DNA of 64,000 nucleotides from Morella rubra (lineage: Eukaryota; Streptophyta; Magnoliopsida; Fagales; Myricaceae), in the NCBI GenBank assembly GCA_003952965.2, contig CM025854.1, positions 26,596,715 to 26,660,714 of the forward strand, given 5' to 3'. Below the pieces are notes generated by a model that saw only the letters and a list, made by a program, of their open reading frames with translations, was not told the origin of the DNA and did no database searches. Below are positions 58,956-64,000 of the stretch, in pieces. Position numbers and translations under genes: made by a program. The stretch's first letter is position 1; the number at the start of each line of letters is the position of its first letter.

Positions 58956-61900
58956 ATGACGGCAACTCTCTTCCTTTTCCCCTCCCCTTCCTACCTCACC
59001 ATTTCATCCTCATTAAACCCAAAACCTCCCAAAACAACCAAGCAGACTCCCCCCTCCAATCACCCAACCGCCCCAAATCCAGAATTCTCAGGCTCACTAA
59101 AGCAGCCTCTTTCGCAATCCGATGCCATTATTAAAATGCCCACAGCGCCGTGGATGAAGGGCCCTCTTCTTCTCCCGCCCCATGAGGTTCTTGAGCTCCC
59201 CAAACCCAACAATAAGAAGAATTTTAACAATGCTAGTGTCGAAAAGTTTGATAAGGCTTTGACCGAGAAAGTTGGCGTGAGAGGAGAGAGAGCGGTGAAG
59301 AAGATTGTCAGAAGCATTGAAAAGCTTCGAAATAATGATGACTCAGAAGAAACTCAGAAGGATTTTGGAGAATTTGGATTTGGAGATAGCTTGGAACAGC
59401 TTAGTGTGGATGATGGTTGGAGAAATGGCAGGAAAATGCCGTGGGAGAGGGACGAGGGGTTCGTTCTCCGGAGGACGAAGAAGGAAAAGGAGGTGACCGA
59501 GGCGGAATTGAGGCTTGACAAGCCGTTGCTTGAGAGGTTGAGGGGTGAGGCACCTAAGATGAGGCAGTGGATGAAGGTTAAGAAAGCTGGGGTGACTCAG
59601 GACGTACTTAATGAGATTGGAATGGTTTGGAGGAGGAATGAGCTTGCCATGTTGAAATTTGATGTCCCTTTATGCCGGAATATGGATAGAGCACGAGAAA
59701 TCGTTGAGGTTCGGTTTGTTTAATTTGTTTTGCTTCTGTTTCTTCACGAAGAGAACTATAATTGTTAAATTTTGAGTCTTTTTAAGACTTTATTGATTAC
59801 GTCGAGCAGGTTTCATTGAAACCTATTCCTGGAAATAAGAAAGAAAAGAAATTTGTAGGTGACTGATCGAAATGGATTTATATAGTTGGTGTATAATTGG
59901 CTAGTTGGATATTTTCTGATAGAGAGAAATCGCTACTTTTTCTTTTGCTTTTTTTTTTTTTTATTGGGTCCGCAGAGAGAATTGCTGCTTAGTTATGTAC
60001 ATGGAACACTAATGGCTCTCATAAGAATAAAACAATCTGTGGTGATCTAGGATGGACTTCAGTGATTTGGTACATTAGCTCGTATTTAACAGCTGTGGAG
60101 GATCAGTTGAGGTCATTTTGCCAAGTACTAAACATTCTTTGGTTTCAGAAAATTAGTGTATGGCTGTTCTGCCATACGAACATGTTTTTCCTTTGAACAT
60201 ATGCTATTGTCCCATGGATGGACAGATATGCTCTTAAAGACAAGGCAAATAGTTTGAATCATTTGGATGGAAAAGTCATTCTTGTTGGAGGTGATGAAAA
60301 TTGAGAATGTTATATGTTTCTATTTGACTGCATTAAGATGTCACATTTTTTTGTGAAACTTGTTTATTTGATATATTAATCTTGCTACAATGATTTAATG
60401 CTAGGTTGGGACTCCTAATTTCTTGTTCTGGGTTTCATTAACAATAGTTTTTGTTTGCTTTTACTGATTCTAATGGTTGCTTTAGTAATTCATTCCTTAA
60501 AAACAGATCAAGACTGGAGGCTTGGTGGTTTGGAGTAGGAACAATACTCTTGTTGTCTATCGAGGTTTCAAATATGTATCAACTCCGAAGAATTTTTTAA
60601 AGACACGTGCTGAGGTTGCTGGCAGTCAAGCAGCACCTTATTACAAAACTGGTCAGGGGAAGTTGGAAAGAGACTCTGACATTTCTAGAGTTAACTCCAG
60701 TGAAAGTGGTGTAGATGAAAATATATGCAGAAAGGAAATCAACCAGGAGACTTTGATGAGTAGCATCTTTTCAGAAGAAGATTTGCGTTGCCAACAAGTT
60801 AGCGGATCACTTTATGAGAGAGAAATAGAGAGATTATTGGAGGGCTTGGGACCTCGCTTCATTGACTGGTGGATGCGCAAGCCTTTGCCTGTAGATGCGG
60901 ACTTACTTCCTGAAGTGGTACCTGGATATAAGCCTCCATTTAGGCTTTGTCCACCGCGTGCTAGAGCGAAGTTGACAAACGAGGAATTGACATACTTAAG
61001 GAAGCTTGCACACCCTTTACCTACTCATTTTGTCCTTGGTATTACCTTGCCTCCTGACATATGTCAGTTTTTCCACAGAACATTTAATTTTCAGGAAAGC
61101 ATAATATCGAAACAATGATGACGACAATGATGATAATACATATAATAATAACCAGCAAGAAGACAAGCGGAGGAAGTTTGTCATTTACTGATTGCAAATA
61201 CTAGTAACTCGTGCATGAGAGTAGTATTATCATATTGAGTTATTATTTTACACATGAAGTCTCTGTGGTACATGGATTCAATGTAAGCCTATGTTCATTG
61301 ACCTTAGAATGAATGGCTCTTGTGGTAATCACAACCTCACAGGCTTATTACAACACTGGAGCTATTTTTACAGAGTAATGTTCTTATATTGTACTCATAG
61401 GTGGATTAGTTTTGATGCCAATTGCATTTTAAAATCATTCAATTCTAATCTCAATGTTTGCTCAAGTTTAATATCTGCTGGAAATTTCCAGTGCAGCAGA
61501 GTCGTACCATCCACAATGTTTCGCGCGTACCCAGAGTGCCTGATTTAGTATGCGAAAGAGTTAAGAAATCTCATTTCTGTATTTGAGACGAATGTATCTT
61601 AACTAGCTTGAGTTTAAATCTGGAGCAAGCATGGATTACAGTGTGTCCTCTTCAAAATCTTTGCTGTTTAACCTAGTACTATTGCAGAGTCCAGTCTGTG
61701 TGGACTGCCATATAAATAAATCACTTGGATTCATCCTTACCTATACCTTGTAGAATTGTTGATGGCATTCCAGAAGCATATGTTATCTATATGAGACTTT
61801 CGCCAGTATGGTTAATCCTGTCAAATATCATGAAACCCTTTACTGTTCATTCTATATATTGTAATTTGTACCAAATATAGTGTAATTGCTCACAAATAAA

Positions 61901-63961
61901 AGCAGTCTTCAAAGACAATAAAACTTATGCTTAAAATTTTGGAAAATTCAGAGAATAATCATGATAAGTGTAGGTGTATGATAACTCCAGTTTACGTGCA
62001 TGTCTATGTGATCCATAGTTAACTCCAGTTTTACTTTGATTCTTGAAGGGAGAAACAGAAAACTTCAAGGCTTAGCTGCGGCTATCTTAAAATTGTGGGA
62101 GAAAAGTCTTATTGTGAAGATTGCTCTAAAGTGGGGAATCCCAAATACAAACAATGAGCAAATAGCGTATGAACTCAAGGCAAGTTGGATAGAATGTAGA
62201 CTTTTGGGCTGTAGATAGGTCGGTTCTATTGACATGCTAGCATTCCTTTCCATGTATGAAAGTGCAAAGTTTGCCTATATTAATCATTGGCAGGCTTTAC
62301 CATGCTTGCGGTCTTCTGGTGACAGTATGTACATATTAGTGACCACCTCTTGATCTCCTTCACATGAGTATTATCCTTGTTTGAGTGCCATAGCTGCTGA
62401 TTCAGTCTTTTATGCGTCAATCACCACAGCATTGCAGCAGAGAATGTGGTAGCTGCTACACAAGTGTTATGAACGCAAGACCACTTATATTGATGGCTGT
62501 CAAACTTGAATTTTTTATGTTTCTTCTGGAAGGATCATGGGTAGGCTGTTATGCCTCTAACATCAAGACATACTTGCCTACCCACCTGCATCCACAATCT
62601 ATGCTTTGATGCTGACTATCTTTCCTTTGTGTATGCATTATCTCCATGAATGTACGTATATTTGAACATTGAACGCCATTGCAGCATCTTACAGGAGGAG
62701 TGCTTTTGCTGCGTGACAAGTTTCTAATAATACTTTATAGGGGCAAGGACTTCCTTCCTGACGGAGTAGCCAAATTAATAGCAGAGAGAGAAACTGAGCT
62801 GAAAAGATGCCAACTTCATGAAGAAGGTGCACGGCTGAAAGCAATTGATGCTGTTTGTGTGGAATATGTAGCAACGGTAAACACTAGTACATCTGGCACT
62901 TTATCAGAATCCCAAAATGCCCGAACAGAGTTCAGAAACCCAAAAACTGAAAATACAGAAGTCGAGATTAAATTGGAAGCTGAAAAACAAAGATTTGAGA
63001 AGGAACTACGAAACCAAGAGCACAAGCTTTGCATTGTAAGGGTCAACTGTGGATTTAATTTCCCTGTCATCTTATTTGATTACACGGTTGTTTATGAAAG
63101 ATCTATTGTGAATTGGCAGCTTAACATAAAGATTGAGAAGTCAATGAAGGAGTTATCAAAGTTGAATGGTGCATGGGCACCAGCTGAGCGGGAAGCGGAC
63201 CGGGAAATGATAACCGAAGAGGAGAGAGAATGTTTCCAGAAGATTGGACAGAAGATGGATAGTTGTCTAGTGCTTGGTAAAGCTTGGTTGTCTTGATGCA
63301 TAATAGCTCTATCATATATTCGTTGTTCTCTGTAGAAGTCAATATTCTTAGTTAGACTAGTCCATTACCAACAATGAATTTTCCCTTTGCTTCTTATGAG
63401 CTTTTTTTTTTTTTTTTCTGGGATGGTAGTAAGTTGGTTATGGGGCTGTGGTTTTGAGGCATATGGTGTCAACTATCTCAATAGATTCTTCCGTAGTTGA
63501 TCTGTGTAGTTTAGCAGTATTACTTGAGACACCAGTTTTTCCTAAAAGGAAGTAACGAAGGGACCTGAAAATCCCATCTGGAAGTGGTATTAAGAAGTAG
63601 TCTCAGTTGCCCAATTCTGTTGGTTGACTTTTTCTGCTTACTCATATCTCATTTAATGTTGGCTTCAGGCCGGCGTGGGGTCTTTGATGGTGTAATAGAA
63701 GGCCTCCATCAGCACTGGAAATACAGAGAAGTTGTCAAGGTGATTACAAAGCAGAAATTGTTTCGGCAGGTCCTTTGTACTGCCAAATTTCTTGAAGCAG
63801 AAAGTGGTGGAATTCTTGTTTCAGTGGACAAGCAAAAAGAAGGTCATGCTATTATTCTTTACCGTGGAAAGAACTACAGAAGGTCTCAAAAACCAGGGCC
63901 TGAGAGTCTTTTGACCAAGAGAGAAGCACTACATAGATCCCTTGAGATGCAGAGAATTGGA
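58956..63961 (+). CDS. CRS1: Chloroplast group II intron splicing factor with three CRM domains (CRS1-type), 3' end beyond window
   Basis: CRM proteins bind chloroplast group II introns and promote their splicing; CRS1 is known for the atpF intron. Exons seen: 58956-59708, 60507-61038, 62049-62179, 62685-63035, 63120-63276, 63669-63961, giving 739 residues before the final exon. A Ser/Thr/Pro-rich transit peptide precedes [23 protein letters not shown]1 spans about 180-271 ([16 protein letters not shown]), CRM2 406-496 (GRNRKLQG loop, ILYRGKDFL) and CRM3 620-711 (ILYRGKNY). A charged coiled-coil-like stretch (about 505-605) lies between CRM2 and CRM3. The start is the ATG at 58956; the frame above has only GTG. 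Intron 3 starts with GC (AAG then GCAAGT, 62180). Intron 4 (63036-63119) is 84 nt and free of stops. Similarity to Arabidopsis At5g16180 is from memory; CFM2 is a less likely alternative. Confidence 0.94.
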
Positions 63962-64000
63962 GTAAGTGTTCTTGTTTTGTCACTTGTATGTACGGGGGGC

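Overview
This is nuclear DNA from a flowering plant, almost certainly a eudicot. Genes are split by many introns with GT/GC-AG borders, several products carry plastid transit peptides, the intergenic DNA is AT-rich, and plant LINE, Copia, LTR and hAT-type elements are nested in it. I cannot name the species. From memory, the order plastid peptidyl-tRNA hydrolase, plastidic glucose transporter, GT14 glycosyltransferase, CRS1 resembles the Arabidopsis chromosome 5 interval around At5g16140-At5g16180. A sterol C5-desaturase gene sits inside the same block here.

Layout. 1-335 (-): first coding exon of a plastid peptidyl-tRNA hydrolase; the rest lies left of the window. 2945-3607 (-): single-exon C2H2 zinc finger of the GIS/ZFP5/ZFP6 type with an EAR motif. 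3.6-11.3 kb: no supportable gene, one MITE-like element. 11914-17467 (+): plastidic glucose transporter in 13 coding exons. 19119-21643 (-): a four-exon gene for a 137-residue conserved plant protein of unknown function, assembled here by frame and splice logic. 28671-30199 (+) and 40683-42277 (+): two close paralogues of a GT14 (Core-2/I-branching, BC10-like) glycosyltransferase. 51485-57695 (+): delta7-sterol C5(6)-desaturase in three exons. 58956-window end (+): CRS1-type chloroplast group II intron splicing factor with three CRM domains; its last exon lies outside.

The middle third is explained by one tandem segmental duplication. The unit ran from intron 1 of the 137-residue gene, through its first exon and the GT14 gene, to intron 1 of the desaturase gene. 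Copy A is about 20446-33760 and copy B about 33767-52031. At the junction (33761-33766) the 5' half of a desaturase gene faces the 5' half of a 137-residue gene. The copies were then invaded separately: copy A by at least four LINE fragments, one of them holding a 2.9-kb palindrome; copy B by a 3.5-kb solo LTR (target duplication AGCTG) and a 6.2-kb Copia element (TTAAT) that itself contains a solo LTR. Each copy supplies the empty site for several insertions in the other.

The most unusual object is the palindrome at 22771-25692. Each arm looks like a non-autonomous hAT element that carries a captured exon of NHP2 (the L7Ae-family subunit of H/ACA snoRNPs) with its splice sites, followed by the start of a hAT-type protein. 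A read-through transcript would fold into a long hairpin containing NHP2 sequence in both orientations.

The ordinary genes do not form a pathway. Several act in the plastid (peptidyl-tRNA recycling, glucose export, group II intron splicing); the desaturase makes sterols in the ER and the GT14 proteins are Golgi-type membrane glycosyltransferases.
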